A DNA stretch of 64,000 bases from Alteromonas sp. MMG017 (GTDB taxonomy: Bacteria > Pseudomonadota > Gammaproteobacteria > Enterobacterales > Alteromonadaceae): assembly GCF_018100795.1 (NCBI RefSeq), contig NZ_JAGJDY010000005.1, positions 124,001 to 188,000 on the forward strand. Direction: 5' to 3'. Within the stretch, counting starts at the first letter, position 1, and each line of letters starts with the position of its first letter. Shown here in pieces: positions 25,585 to 35,021 of this stretch. The position numbers and the translations under genes were made by a program. The notes beneath the pieces were generated by a model. It was not told the DNA's origin and ran no database searches. It saw only the letters and a program-made list of their open reading frames with translations.

Positions 25585-26112
25585 ATGAAGCAGTTTGTCG
25601 TTGGTTTTATTGCGCTTTTTTCAATGTTTAACGCACATAGTGCTTCTACTCATTATGGTATCGCGTCAGTTGGGTTTAGTGATTTTGAGTTCACAAATGT
25701 CGAAAATAGCGGGCTAGCTTACAGTGTTGCTTTTGGACGCCAAATCCACAGGCAGTGGTATGCAGAAGTGGGTTACCTTAATTTAACTAATGATAGCGAA
25801 GGTGATACCGAGCTTTCGGGTGACGCGCTTTACCTTGCTGTACTTGGAAAAGCAAATAGTCAGTATGGGGAGCTGTATTACAAATTAGGGATTGCTAACG
25901 CTGATATCGCAAGTACGCGCTACTGTGGAAACTCAGCTTTGTTAGGTGATGCATGCTCATTTGATGAGGGTGTGGTTGCAGGTATTGCTGGCCTTGGGTT
26001 TGATTATCATGTTGGTCTAAAATCTATGGTGAGACTGGAATATATTTACTTAGGCGGGGAGGACGACCTCTCAACGCATTTAGTGTCTTTGGGCTTTCGC
26101 TACAATTTTTAA
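25585..26112 (+). CDS. Small outer-membrane beta-barrel protein (OmpA-like/OMP_b-brl fold)
   Basis: This 175-residue protein has a signal peptide (1-19, ending AHSA before STHYG). Alternating strands include YAEVGYLNLT, GELYYKLGIANADI and GLGFDYHVGL, and the C-terminus GFRYNF is a typical outer-membrane signature. About eight strands are expected, as in OmpX/OmpW-size barrels. Two Cys at about 113 and 122 (RYCGN...GDACSF) may form a loop disulphide. Function unknown. It is separated from the MMPL operon by a terminator, so it probably has its own promoter. Confidence 0.78.
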   Translation: MKQFVVGFIALFSMFNAHSASTHYGIASVGFSDFEFTNVENSGLAYSVAFGRQIHRQWYAEVGYLNLTNDSEGDTELSGDALYLAVLGKANSQYGELYYKLGIANADIASTRYCGNSALLGDACSFDEGVVAGIAGLGFDYHVGLKSMVRLEYIYLGGEDDLSTHLVSLGFRYNF

Positions 26113-26218
26113 TGCTCAATAGGGTTGGGTGACCAAACACATACAAGTACAGCGGTGTAATCCAAACACTATCATTCAGCGTAAAAAGAGTTGCTAGTCA
26201 AAAACTAAGGAGCCATTT

Positions 26219-26485
26219 ATGAAAAATGAATTAGACAGTAAATTTCTGTTACAGGTGTTTGAAAAAATCCGAACTAACGGTGATAAGAAAGAAGACCAGT
26301 ATCATCTGAATGGTATTGTTGCGTACACCGACCTCGATGGTTACACGCTATTTATTGAAGATAAAAATTGTAAACTGCAATTTGGTTTCCATAATCAATA
26401 TCACTTTGATTATGAAAAAGACGATCACTTTCAAACTTTTGAGAAAAAGTTGAAGCAGATAGACAAAGAGTACGGCGCTCACTAA
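26219..26485 (+). CDS. Small conserved protein, DUF3081-like
   Basis: This 88-residue soluble protein lacks a signal or membrane segment. The pattern MKNELDSKFLLQVFEKIRTNG, then YHLNGIVAYTDLDGYTLFI and FGFHNQYHFDYE, resembles the DUF3081 family I know from Vibrio, Shewanella and Alteromonas. Its role is not known. It has an AAGGAG ribosome site. Confidence 0.65.
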   Translation: MKNELDSKFLLQVFEKIRTNGDKKEDQYHLNGIVAYTDLDGYTLFIEDKNCKLQFGFHNQYHFDYEKDDHFQTFEKKLKQIDKEYGAH

Positions 26486-26629
26486 ATCGCTTGATTGGGA
26501 GGGGAAACCTTTTTTCAAAACTTGACGTTTATCGAGATTGTTAAACCAAAGCTTGGCGCATTGAAAACAAAATGCCACGGCAGTAGTGTCGAATTATTCC
26601 ACCAACGCACTTTCGACTTTAATTTGGTC

Positions 26630-26638
26630 TGCTACAAT
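26630..26638 (+). promoter_or_regulatory. Extended -10 promoter candidate for the acyltransferase gene
   Basis: TGCTACAAT is an extended -10 (TGnTATAAT with one change). The -35 region is weak (TTTCGA at 26611, 16-base spacer). It lies about 35 bases before the TTG start, leaving room for the AGGAA ribosome site. Confidence 0.5.
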
Positions 26639-26672
26639 AGCGCTCCTCTTAATTTGTTAGGAATAGAGTGCG

Positions 26673-27599
26673 TTGGCTGCGGCAATTAAGGCTCCTAAAT
26701 TCAAACTGTCTTTTCTTACTCCAAAATTTTGGCCAGTATGGCTAGGAGTATTCCTTCTTTACATCATCACTTGGCTCCCTCTACCAGTCATACGATTTAT
26801 TGGTGGTGGTGCAGGTAAACTGATTGCGAAAATCGTTCCCAAGCGCGTGCGCGTAGCAAAGCGAAACCTTGAACTTTGGAACCCTTCATTATCAGAGTCA
26901 GAAGTGCAGGCACTATTAAAGGAAAACGTGCGTAGAACCGGTATGGCGTTATTTGAAACGGCTATGGGGTGGTGGTGGCCTGATTGGCGAGTGAAAAAGG
27001 CCATAGAAATTGAGGGTGCAGAGCATGTTGAAGCGGCCATAGCCAGCGGCCATGGAGTTTTTGGTATGGCACTGCACAATATGAATCTTGAATTTGCATG
27101 CAGGGGGATTGGTTATTTCCACCCAAGCATCGCCTTCTATAGAAAGCATAATAATCCGCTAGTCGACTATTTACAGTACCATGGTCGTAACCGCTCAAAT
27201 AAGTACATGATTGATAAGCGAAATGCCAAGGCCTTATTAATGGCCTTGGAAGACAAAGAGCTTTGCTTGTACCTTCCAGATCAAGATTACGGACCAAAAC
27301 AAAGCGTGTTCGTCCCCTTTGGTGGGGTCGCTGAAACCGCGACCACTACTGCTACGCTGATGTTTATTCGTCGCTCTACCAGTATACCCATGATAATTAC
27401 GTCTCAGTACACTGCGAAAGGTTACAAGATCAAAATATACCCACCATTGACGCATTTAGGGGATATGGACGATGTTGCTGCATTAACGGAATTGAACACC
27501 CATATCGACAAGGCCATTAAAGAACAGCCTGAAAGTTACTTGTGGATGCACAAACGGTTTAAAACCAGACCCAGTAAAGACACCCCGTCATTGTACTAA
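26673..27599 (+). CDS. LpxL/LpxM-family lipid A acyltransferase
   Basis: This 308-residue inner-membrane protein has one N-terminal hydrophobic segment (about 17-38, WPVWLGVFLLYIITWLPLP). The catalytic HxxxxE motif is present in ALHNMNLEF, and downstream conserved stretches include FYRKHNNPLVDYL and the DQDYG element. It transfers a secondary (usually lauroyl or myristoyl) chain to lipid A precursors; which one is not decidable. The start is TTG with AGGAA nine bases before. It is separate from the other LPS gene hldE, 6 kb away. Confidence 0.88.
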   Translation: MAAAIKAPKFKLSFLTPKFWPVWLGVFLLYIITWLPLPVIRFIGGGAGKLIAKIVPKRVRVAKRNLELWNPSLSESEVQALLKENVRRTGMALFETAMGWWWPDWRVKKAIEIEGAEHVEAAIASGHGVFGMALHNMNLEFACRGIGYFHPSIAFYRKHNNPLVDYLQYHGRNRSNKYMIDKRNAKALLMALEDKELCLYLPDQDYGPKQSVFVPFGGVAETATTTATLMFIRRSTSIPMIITSQYTAKGYKIKIYPPLTHLGDMDDVAALTELNTHIDKAIKEQPESYLWMHKRFKTRPSKDTPSLY

Positions 27600-27722
27600 C
27601 GGAGCAGTTACCTATTACATCGTTAGGTGTACAATTACTGATGTAGCGCGCTTTTTGTGCGAAAAGTAAAAGCGAGGTAAGCTGTACCTTGGGTTTAAGT
27701 TATTGGAAGCATTAATAAAGTC

Positions 27723-28337
27723 ATGGCTAAAAAAGGTTATTCAAATACATTATTTTGGGCGCGTCACGTAGCGCTGGCATTCGTATTGATAGTGATTGCG
27801 GGTGTGATGATTTATTTGCAACAAAATAACAGTGATGACGTTCCTTCTGGTAAACCTGTTGAAGAAAAGTCGGTGGCAAAGGGATTGAGCGAGTTTTACC
27901 GCGAATTTAGAATGTCTTCCACCGATCCAGTAAAAGAAGAACAGGGGAGTTTTGTCATCGAAACTGGTGGCGTTGATCCCCAGCTTGATAGCAGACTAGA
28001 GAGCATGTCCAGCTTAAATACGACAGTAGATACTAGCTGGACTGGCGAGCAAAAATACCGCACCTTTAAAGAAGGGAGTACGCTGCGAGAAGCTATCTCT
28101 ACTTTTGCGCAAGCGGAAGGAATGCAGCTGATATGGAATTTAGAGCAAGACTTCATAATCAAACATCAGTTTCAGTTAGATAATACGGTAGCCGGTTCGT
28201 TGGCAAAAATTGCTAGCGCTATCGACAGTAGCTTCGAAGGGCAAGTGAATGCCTATCTATGCCCCGAGCAACGTTCCTTAGTAGTGACCGCTGAAGAAAC
28301 CGACTTTTTAGCTGCCCGATGTACTCTAGTTCGTTGA
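27723..28337 (+). CDS. TcpQ-like pilus or secretin-associated protein
   Basis: This 204-residue protein has a single N-terminal membrane segment (about 14-34) and a periplasmic remainder. The C-terminal half (about 110-204: YRTFKEGSTLREAISTFAQAEGMQLIW, then FQLDNTVAGSLAKIASAI) resembles the toxin-coregulated-pilus biosynthesis protein Q domain, which has the form of a secretin N-like or AMIN-like fold. Two Cys near the end (residues about 180 and 200) may pair. There are no pilus genes adjacent. It is convergent with glnE, with a shared hairpin at their ends. Confidence 0.7.
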   Translation: MAKKGYSNTLFWARHVALAFVLIVIAGVMIYLQQNNSDDVPSGKPVEEKSVAKGLSEFYREFRMSSTDPVKEEQGSFVIETGGVDPQLDSRLESMSSLNTTVDTSWTGEQKYRTFKEGSTLREAISTFAQAEGMQLIWNLEQDFIIKHQFQLDNTVAGSLAKIASAIDSSFEGQVNAYLCPEQRSLVVTAEETDFLAARCTLVR

Positions 28338-28353
28338 TGATTAGCTAAATCAG

Positions 28354-28377
28354 AGGTGAGCTACTGCTCACCTTTGT
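28354..28377 (+). terminator. Terminator hairpin at the end of the TcpQ-like gene, overlapping the glnE stop
   Basis: AGGTGAGC pairs perfectly with GCTCACCT around a TACT loop, followed by a T-rich stretch (TTGTTATTATT). It covers the last codons of glnE on the other strand and may act in both directions. Confidence 0.55.
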
Positions 28378-31288
28378 TATTATTACCATTACTGCTATCA
28401 GTGTCGGCACCACTGCCAAACAATGCCCGCCAATATTCACTTACCGTCTCTCTCATTTGACTTAAATGCTCGGTTTGCTCTGCATACTTTGTGTCGGCAA
28501 GAGTGAGGTGATGATATTGTTCTCTTAGCGCAAGGTAAGCTTGTTGCAGAGCTTGAGATTGTTTTTCATCAATAATGCCTGCGTTATGGGTAGCGTCTAG
28601 TAAACGCAAATTGTCTGAAAATTCCGTTAAGCTTTCAATCTTGTTCGCATGGGCTAACACCCAATACTGAGTCATAAATTCAATGTCCGCAATACCTCCC
28701 ACACATTGCTTTAAATCGACTTTTTGATTACTTGTAGAAAGTAAGTGCTTGCGCATTTTCGCTCGCATTTCGCTTACTTCAGTAGATAGCGAAGCCTGAT
28801 CTCTATGAATAGATAGAATGTTATGACGCACAGTATTAAACGCACTAAGCAGTGATATATCACCACAAATACCGCGGGCTCTCACCAGCGCTTGATGTTC
28901 CCATGTCCACGCTTCTTCTTGTTGGTAGCGCTCAAATCCATCTACATGACAACAAAGCAGCCCGGCATTTCCGGAGGGGCGCAAGCGTAAATCTGTTTCA
29001 TACAACTGACCAAATAAGGTTTTGGTATTCAGCAAGTGCATAATACGCTGAGCAAGTTTGATGTAAAACTGCTGGGCTTCGATAGACTTAGTCCCATCGG
29101 TGGTGGACTGACGGGGGGCATTGTGCAAAAACACAAGGTCGAGATCAGAGCCATATCCAAGCTCATAGCCACCAAGCTTGCCATAACCAACAACCGCAAA
29201 GCCCAGATCGCCATCATTCAAGTGACTCGGCGCACCAAAGCGCGCTGAAACTTGGTGCCACGCTGCTTCAACAACCTGCTCAAGAAGCACCTCCGCTAAT
29301 ACAGTAAGTTTATCGCTTACGTTCGCGATAGGTAACGAGCCGCTAATATCACTGGCGGCAATGCGCAATTGCTGACAAAGCTTAAACTGTCGCCAAGTGT
29401 CCATAGCAAGCTCAACATCGTCGTGTTCAACTCGCAGCATAGTTTGGCGCAACTCTTGGGCGTATTCGTATTTGCTAGTGGTGATATCTGAATTTTGCTG
29501 TTGTAAATAGAGTGGGGTGAGCAGTTCATCTAACAGTAACGGGAAGCGTTTGATTTCATTTGCTATCCATTCGCTCCTGTCGCAAAGTTTGACCAATTGT
29601 TGCAGAACATTGGGATTTTCCAGTAATAAATCTAAATAGGTTGTTCTGCCCGTAATTGCATCTATTACGCCGAAGATTCGCTTTAATACACCGTTGGCTT
29701 TGTTAGGGTCGAACTTAATCAAAACATACAGTATTTCGGGGATGAGTTTATTAAGCGTGTCTTCGCCTTTTTGACCCATTCGATATCCGCGCTGATTGGT
29801 TTTAAACGCTTGTAGCTGGGTACAAATACCCTGCGCTTCCTCTGCGTTAATAAAAGGGGTTAGCGTATTGCTAAACTCTTCTTTATCGAGGGAGAGTTGC
29901 CAGGCGTCGCGGCATGCGTCATACAACGTATCTTCGCTAGTGTGAGTATCTTTAGCTTCTTCAACTAATTCATTGAAATGCCCATGTATTCTAGACATGG
30001 TATTTTGCAGCTTCGCCATAAACTCGTCATAAGAACTGAAACCAAGCACGGCAATTAATGCGTTTTTCTCCCACTCACTGTCGGGCAAGGTTTGAGTTTG
30101 ACGGTCTTGGCATTGCTGAAGCGTGTGCTCAACTTTACGAAGAAACAAATAATCTGTCCGAAGTTGTTCAGTCACATCAGGTTCAACAATTTCAAACTCA
30201 GCAAGCTTATCAAGGGTAGTAAGTAGCGACTTACTTTGTAACTCAGGCTCTCTACCACCATGAATAAGCTGAAAGCTTTGCGCAAAAAATTCAACCTCGC
30301 GAATACCGCCCGCACCAAGCTTAATGTTATTGCTCAAGCGCCTACGTCTAATTTCGGTGGCAATAAGGTGCTTCATATTTCTTAGTGCATCGATGGTAGT
30401 AAAATCTAAGTACCGCCTGAAGGTAAAAGGCGTAAGTATGGCGTTTAATAAGGCTACGTCCTCTGAATTATCGTCGTTGATCACCCGCGCTTTCACCATT
30501 GCAAAACGTTCCCAATGACGGCCTTGCTCTTGATAATAATCTTCCATGGCGTCAAAGTGCATCACCAAAGGCCCTGATTCACCGAATGGCCGTAATCGCA
30601 TGTCTACTCGGTACACTTGCCCGTCGGTGGTGACCTTGTTAAGTGCTTGAATCAACTTTTGCGCTAGGCGGGTAAAAAATTGCTGATTTTCAATGGGTTT
30701 CTTTTCACCATTTGTCATGCCTTTCTCGGGATAGGCAAAAATCAAATCGATATCTGACGAAAAGTTAAGTTCACGGCCACCTAATTTCCCCATGCCCAAA
30801 ATGTACATATGAATAGGACCATTTTCACCATAGGGCACACCATGTTTTGCACTTAGCATGGTGTAAAGCCATTGATAAGCTGATGTAATTAATACATCGG
30901 CTAATGCCGAAACCTGCGCTAACGATTGCGTAATAGTCTGTTTGTTAAGTCCATCTCGTAGGGTAATCGCAGCCATATGGAAGTGGCGACAGTGGCGAAG
31001 TGCGCGAAGCAGTTCATCTTCGGATTTAACATTCTCAAGTTTTTGCGTAACAGCATGATTGTAGAAGGTGTGCGGCTCGTCAGGAATCGATTCAACCAGC
31101 ATAGCACCAACCCACTCAGGGTGCTGAAGGCAAGCCTCTGCAAAAAATAGCGAGCGCCCAAATAAGGTGGTGAGATCGCTTCGATGATGCGCTAAGTCAC
31201 TATTAAAGCGTTCATTATCTGAAAGCTTTTCCCAGGTTTCGTTAGCTAGTTGTGCATTGCTCATGGTAATTGTGTTGTCTGTTGGCAT
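28361..31288 (-). CDS. glnE: Bifunctional glutamine synthetase adenylyltransferase/adenylyl-removing enzyme
   Basis: From ATG 31288 the protein has 975 residues. It adenylylates and de-adenylylates glutamine synthetase in response to PII protein, linking nitrogen status to enzyme activity. Two nucleotidyltransferase cores are visible. The N-terminal one (LGMGKLGGRELNFSSDIDLI, about residue 170) is the adenylyl-removing domain. The C-terminal one (VVGYGKLGGYELGYGSDLDL, about residue 690) is the adenylyl-transferase domain. Alternative starts are ATG 31264 and GTG 31348; none has a clear ribosome site. Length is near the E. coli enzyme (946). Confidence 0.93.
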   Translation of the reverse strand: MPTDNTITMSNAQLANETWEKLSDNERFNSDLAHHRSDLTTLFGRSLFFAEACLQHPEWVGAMLVESIPDEPHTFYNHAVTQKLENVKSEDELLRALRHCRHFHMAAITLRDGLNKQTITQSLAQVSALADVLITSAYQWLYTMLSAKHGVPYGENGPIHMYILGMGKLGGRELNFSSDIDLIFAYPEKGMTNGEKKPIENQQFFTRLAQKLIQALNKVTTDGQVYRVDMRLRPFGESGPLVMHFDAMEDYYQEQGRHWERFAMVKARVINDDNSEDVALLNAILTPFTFRRYLDFTTIDALRNMKHLIATEIRRRRLSNNIKLGAGGIREVEFFAQSFQLIHGGREPELQSKSLLTTLDKLAEFEIVEPDVTEQLRTDYLFLRKVEHTLQQCQDRQTQTLPDSEWEKNALIAVLGFSSYDEFMAKLQNTMSRIHGHFNELVEEAKDTHTSEDTLYDACRDAWQLSLDKEEFSNTLTPFINAEEAQGICTQLQAFKTNQRGYRMGQKGEDTLNKLIPEILYVLIKFDPNKANGVLKRIFGVIDAITGRTTYLDLLLENPNVLQQLVKLCDRSEWIANEIKRFPLLLDELLTPLYLQQQNSDITTSKYEYAQELRQTMLRVEHDDVELAMDTWRQFKLCQQLRIAASDISGSLPIANVSDKLTVLAEVLLEQVVEAAWHQVSARFGAPSHLNDGDLGFAVVGYGKLGGYELGYGSDLDLVFLHNAPRQSTTDGTKSIEAQQFYIKLAQRIMHLLNTKTLFGQLYETDLRLRPSGNAGLLCCHVDGFERYQQEEAWTWEHQALVRARGICGDISLLSAFNTVRHNILSIHRDQASLSTEVSEMRAKMRKHLLSTSNQKVDLKQCVGGIADIEFMTQYWVLAHANKIESLTEFSDNLRLLDATHNAGIIDEKQSQALQQAYLALREQYHHLTLADTKYAEQTEHLSQMRETVSEYWRALFGSGADTDSSNGNNNKGEQ

Positions 31289-31404
31289 AATACTGGCTTC
31301 GACAATAATAAATATTTCAAAACGTTGAGATAAAAAAGAGTCTGTCACAGTTTTTGGGGCGTAACCACCCTAAGGTTGTGTTTAGGTAAAAGGAGTAACA
31401 ATAC

Positions 31405-32310
31405 GTGGATGCTTTAATTAAACTCGTGCCGCTAGGTTCTGACTTATGGATTTACCTTGCCATCGATGTAAGTATCGCCCTAGCACTGTTGGTGGTTATG
31501 AAGTGGGTAACTGGGCTCATGCGAAAGAACTCAGTGACCGAAGAACTTGGTATTAAAGACAATTTTGCTTTTGGTATTAGTATAGCGGGTGGCATGTTGT
31601 CGCTGTGTATCGTACTTAGTTCTGTGGTAGGTCGACATATCGGGCAGGGCTACAGTGAAGCAGCAACTGGTATGGTAACGTTTGGTATTGTCGGTATTCT
31701 GCTGGTGAAGTTTGGTCGTTTTGCCCATGACAAGCTGGTACTCAATCGTGTTGATACTCACGCCATGATTTCAGAGCGCAGTGTAAGTGTTGCACTGGTA
31801 GATGCTGCAAGCTTAGTAGCAAGTGCCATTGTATTAAGAAATATTATGGTATGGGTGGATGGTAGTGACATGAATGCCATCATTGCTATTGTGACAGGAT
31901 TCTCTGTTGTACTTACCATGTTGTTGGTGATGACACGTATCTTAGAAGTGCGCTATGCAAAAGATAATCAAAACGATTCATTTCAAGGTGCCCTTCGAAA
32001 AGGTCAGTTAGCGTTAGCCATAGAGCACTCGGGCAATTTACTAGGCACAGCTATGATAGTTTCAGCAGCGAAAAACTTACTGATTTATAACCCTTCAGGT
32101 TATGTAAGTAATGTAACAGGCTGGCTAGTGGTAAGTGTAGCGTTAGCTATCGCATTGCATATACTGGTGCTAATCAACAAAAAAGTGATTATGTTTGGTA
32201 TGAACTTTAGGCAAGAAGTCGACCAACAACACAACGTTGGCGTAGCTTCACTGGGCTTTACGTTAAGCATAGGTACTGCCATGGTGATAAATGGTGTACT
32301 TGGCGGTTAA
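31405..32310 (+). CDS. DUF350-family multi-pass membrane protein
   Basis: This 301-residue inner-membrane protein has about eight hydrophobic segments arranged as two similar halves, each resembling one DUF350 unit (about residues 55-130 and 180-300). Recurrent motifs are NFAFGISIAGGMLSL in the first half and VGVASLGFTLSIGTAM in the second. Function is not established for the family. The start is GTG with AAAGGAG at good spacing. It is divergent from glnE with only about 115 bases between starts. Confidence 0.82.
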   Translation: MDALIKLVPLGSDLWIYLAIDVSIALALLVVMKWVTGLMRKNSVTEELGIKDNFAFGISIAGGMLSLCIVLSSVVGRHIGQGYSEAATGMVTFGIVGILLVKFGRFAHDKLVLNRVDTHAMISERSVSVALVDAASLVASAIVLRNIMVWVDGSDMNAIIAIVTGFSVVLTMLLVMTRILEVRYAKDNQNDSFQGALRKGQLALAIEHSGNLLGTAMIVSAAKNLLIYNPSGYVSNVTGWLVVSVALAIALHILVLINKKVIMFGMNFRQEVDQQHNVGVASLGFTLSIGTAMVINGVLGG

Positions 32311-32364
32311 GCTAGTTTGTCATCTAGCTCTTGGAGTAATTCAATTTATATTCAATAAATTTAT

Positions 32365-32409
32365 AATGTTAAAGCATAAAGTAATACATTTTATTTATGC
32401 TTTAACATT
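32365..32409. repeat. 16-bp perfect inverted repeat at a gene end
   Basis: AATGTTAAAGCATAAA (32365-32380) and its exact complement TTTATGCTTTAACATT (32394-32409) are separated by 13 bases. The right arm covers the last codons and stop of the hypothetical minus-strand gene. It would form a long AT-rich hairpin in either transcript, and lacks a T run. Confidence 0.7.
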
Positions 32410-32796
32410 GAGCTTAGGAGACAATTGATACCCATCATATTCATGAAGTACATCAAGGAAGTCTGACCATTGTTTTTCTGATTTTGCATCTCCTATACTT
32501 TTTGCAAAATCTCGACTGTTTTTTATTTGAGCAATAAAGTCTTTACTCTCCACGCCAACGAATGAGCCGTTTTCAAATTTAAAGCTATCATATGGGAGAA
32601 CAAGTAATCGACCATCACCAGTTTCTTTGATAAGTGCATTTAATTCATCCATGCCAATGTTGTGCATGTCTACAGTTCTTGATTCTGTATTTTTTCCTGT
32701 GACATCAGGCAATTCATTGCCGCTTTTTTTTGGGTCTTTAGGTTGTTGAGCTGGCTGGTATTGACTGTAGATAGGTGTTTGATTACCGATAATCAT
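32395..32796 (-). CDS. Hypothetical protein, 133 residues
   Basis: Soluble, without signal or membrane segment. The N-terminus is Pro/Gln/Lys-rich (YSQYQPAQQPKDPKKSG); the C-terminal two thirds look folded and acidic (LLVLPYDSFKFENGSF, then DFIAQIKNSRDFAKSIGD). No family recognised. ATG at 32796 (MIIGNQ) was chosen over ATG 32805, because the AAGGA ribosome element lies 8 bases before the former and overlaps the latter. The N-terminal repetition of Gln and Pro suggests a flexible tail. It may be a secretion-linked or flagellar-associated protein, but there is no evidence. Confidence 0.6.
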   Translation of the reverse strand: MIIGNQTPIYSQYQPAQQPKDPKKSGNELPDVTGKNTESRTVDMHNIGMDELNALIKETGDGRLLVLPYDSFKFENGSFVGVESKDFIAQIKNSRDFAKSIGDAKSEKQWSDFLDVLHEYDGYQLSPKLNVKA

Positions 32797-33067
32797 GAGG
32801 AACATCCTTATTGCTGGTTTTAAGTATATAAAAATAGCAATAAGGGTGCCGTTTTTAAGAGGTGATGGCTCTAAAGTAGAGCTTTTATAATTACCCGAAG
32901 TTAAAACAAAGCTTTTAATTAAATAATGTTAAATTGAAATATTTGGATCGATATTGATACAAATATGAGGAATATAGAAATCAATACGGAGCAGGGGAAG
33001 TGGTTGCCTGAAATATGCTTGGTAAACATTTGTAGCGCAAACTTGAGGGCTTTAATTACAAACGATA

Positions 33068-33460
33068 TTACTGATACTCAGAAGGAGAAATATACTGGCT
33101 GTTTCGATATAGATCTTCACATAGGTTTTCAAATAGATTTTTAGGCAAAAGCTTCTGTTTGACGATAGCCCGTTTTTTCTCTTTAGAAAGCCGTTTTACT
33201 TTGTATTCAATTTGCGAAGCTGTTGACCTATCTCCGATTAAAAAAATGGCCCTAAAGTGAAGAGGGCCTTTTCCCTTTAATGCCCGAGCGCCCCCAACGA
33301 TTTCACCCCTATGCTGAGATATTCTTCGTCCCGGCGAAGTCGTGATGCCCGTATACAATTGACCCAGTTTATTTTCGATAAGATAAAGGTACCAAGTTGA
33401 CGGCTGCTGGTGGGTATTCACGTTGTTGGCTGTTATACTCATTGGCAATTTGAAATACAT
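33068..33460 (-). CDS. GIY-YIG nuclease-fold protein (UPF0213/YhbQ-like)
   Basis: The protein has 130 residues. The GIY-YIG domain spans about residues 22-105. The first strand pair reads [18 protein letters not shown] (the family's YxY and YxG elements), followed by [19 protein letters not shown], with the Arg and His positions used by stand-alone family members, and the conserved Glu in [15 protein letters not shown]. Such small proteins act on or bind DNA; YhbQ-type members have weak nuclease activity. ATG 33460 or ATG 33442 could be the start. It is divergent from hldE, with very little space for promoters. Confidence 0.83.
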   Translation of the reverse strand: MYFKLPMSITANNVNTHQQPSTWYLYLIENKLGQLYTGITTSPGRRISQHRGEIVGGARALKGKGPLHFRAIFLIGDRSTASQIEYKVKRLSKEKKRAIVKQKLLPKNLFENLCEDLYRNSQYISPSEYQ

Positions 33461-33479
33461 CGATAAAGTTGTCTCATCA

Positions 33480-34910
33480 ATGATTTTACCAGATTTTAGT
33501 AAAGCGAAAGTGCTTATTGTAGGTGACCTAATGTTAGACCGCTATTGGAGCGGTGGCACAGGTCGTATTTCCCCTGAAGCCCCTGTACCTGTAGTGAATG
33601 TTCAGTCATCTGAAGATCGTCCTGGCGGCGCGGCCAATGTGGCTGTGAACGTGGCCACTCTTGGGGCTAAAGTCACCTTGCTCGGTATGTGTGGTAACGA
33701 TGAAAATGCCAAACTATTACGTGAGCGCTTAGAGTCTTTTGATATCGATTGCCAGTTTTTTGCCGTTGAAGGCCAAGACACAATAACTAAACTTCGTGTG
33801 ATGAGTAGAAATCAGCAATTGCTTCGACTTGATTTCGAAAAGAGCTTTGCTGATTCAGATAAATCTGAACTAGAAAACGCGTTTGATGGCGCCCTTGATG
33901 ATGTTGATATTGTTATATTATCTGACTACGCCAAGGGCTGTTTAAGCAATCCTCAGGCACTTATTCAAGCAGCGAAAGCAAAAGGCAAGCGAGTGATTGT
34001 CGACCCCAAAGGGAGCGATTTCACTAAATATGCTAATGCCACGCTAATCACACCGAATATGGAAGAGTTAAACCATGTGGTGGGCGAGTCTACAACAGAA
34101 AAGTCACTGGTTGAAAATGCGCAAAGCGTTAAATCTGATTTGCAGTTAGATGCTTTACTACTCACCCGTTCTGAACAAGGGATGACCTTGTTTGAGGGTA
34201 ATAATGCAGAGTTTCATTTACCTGCAAAAGCCAAAGAAGTTTACGATGTTACCGGTGCGGGAGATACAGTTGTGTCTACGTTAGCAGTAGCTTTAGCGAG
34301 TAAATTACCCCTGCAAGCCGCTTGCGTGTTAGCTAATTTAGCCGCCAGTGTAGTGGTAGGGAAATTAGGTACGTCTACGGTAACCAATACCGAATTAGCG
34401 CTAGCCTTAGGTGAGCAATCTGTGCATTTAGATGGCGGTGTGATGACCGAAGGGCAGCTTGAGATGGCGATGGCTGCGGCGAAAGCGCGAGGCGAACGTA
34501 TTGTTATGACCAATGGTTGCTTTGATATATTGCACTCTGGCCACGTAGCCTATTTAGAAGAAGCCGCGCTGCTAGGTGACAGACTTATTGTAGCAGTAAA
34601 CACTGATGACTCGGTGACTAAGCTTAAAGGTCCTGGGCGGCCAGTGAACAACACTAATCGCCGCATGGCTGTGTTAGCAGGCTTAAGTGCAGTTGATTGG
34701 GTTGTGCCCTTCACTGAAGATACGCCACAGCGGTTAATTGCCTCACTTTTACCAGATATACTGGTGAAAGGTGGTGATTATCAAATTGAAGAAATCGCTG
34801 GTGGAAAAGAAGTGATTGCCAACGGCGGCGAGGTGCAAGTGTTAACTTTTGAGGATGGCGTTTCTACCACCGGAATCATCGAGCGTATAACACGAAACAG
34901 GCTAACCTAG
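33480..34910 (+). CDS. hldE: Bifunctional D-glycero-beta-D-manno-heptose kinase/adenylyltransferase
   Basis: This 476-residue cytosolic enzyme makes ADP-heptose for the LPS inner core. The N-terminal PfkB-type kinase domain (about 1-320) begins [13 protein letters not shown] and has the ATP and anion-hole motif [13 protein letters not shown]. The C-terminal cytidylyltransferase-type domain (about 340-476) has [12 protein letters not shown], with the HxGH variant of the family. Length equals E. coli HldE (477). ATG 33480 fits the family start; no clear ribosome site. It lies directly ahead of the exopolysaccharide locus; glnE and hldE are also neighbours in E. coli, and here they are separated by three genes. 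Confidence 0.95.
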   Translation: MILPDFSKAKVLIVGDLMLDRYWSGGTGRISPEAPVPVVNVQSSEDRPGGAANVAVNVATLGAKVTLLGMCGNDENAKLLRERLESFDIDCQFFAVEGQDTITKLRVMSRNQQLLRLDFEKSFADSDKSELENAFDGALDDVDIVILSDYAKGCLSNPQALIQAAKAKGKRVIVDPKGSDFTKYANATLITPNMEELNHVVGESTTEKSLVENAQSVKSDLQLDALLLTRSEQGMTLFEGNNAEFHLPAKAKEVYDVTGAGDTVVSTLAVALASKLPLQAACVLANLAASVVVGKLGTSTVTNTELALALGEQSVHLDGGVMTEGQLEMAMAAAKARGERIVMTNGCFDILHSGHVAYLEEAALLGDRLIVAVNTDDSVTKLKGPGRPVNNTNRRMAVLAGLSAVDWVVPFTEDTPQRLIASLLPDILVKGGDYQIEEIAGGKEVIANGGEVQVLTFEDGVSTTGIIERITRNRLT

Positions 34911-35021
34911 CTTTTTCACCGTTACCTCAACTTTTTATCTCAGTAAATGTAGTCGTTTGCTAGCCATACCCATTGCTCGGTAAGCTAGCAAAGTGAGCAG
35001 TTTTTTCAAACGGATATCAGA

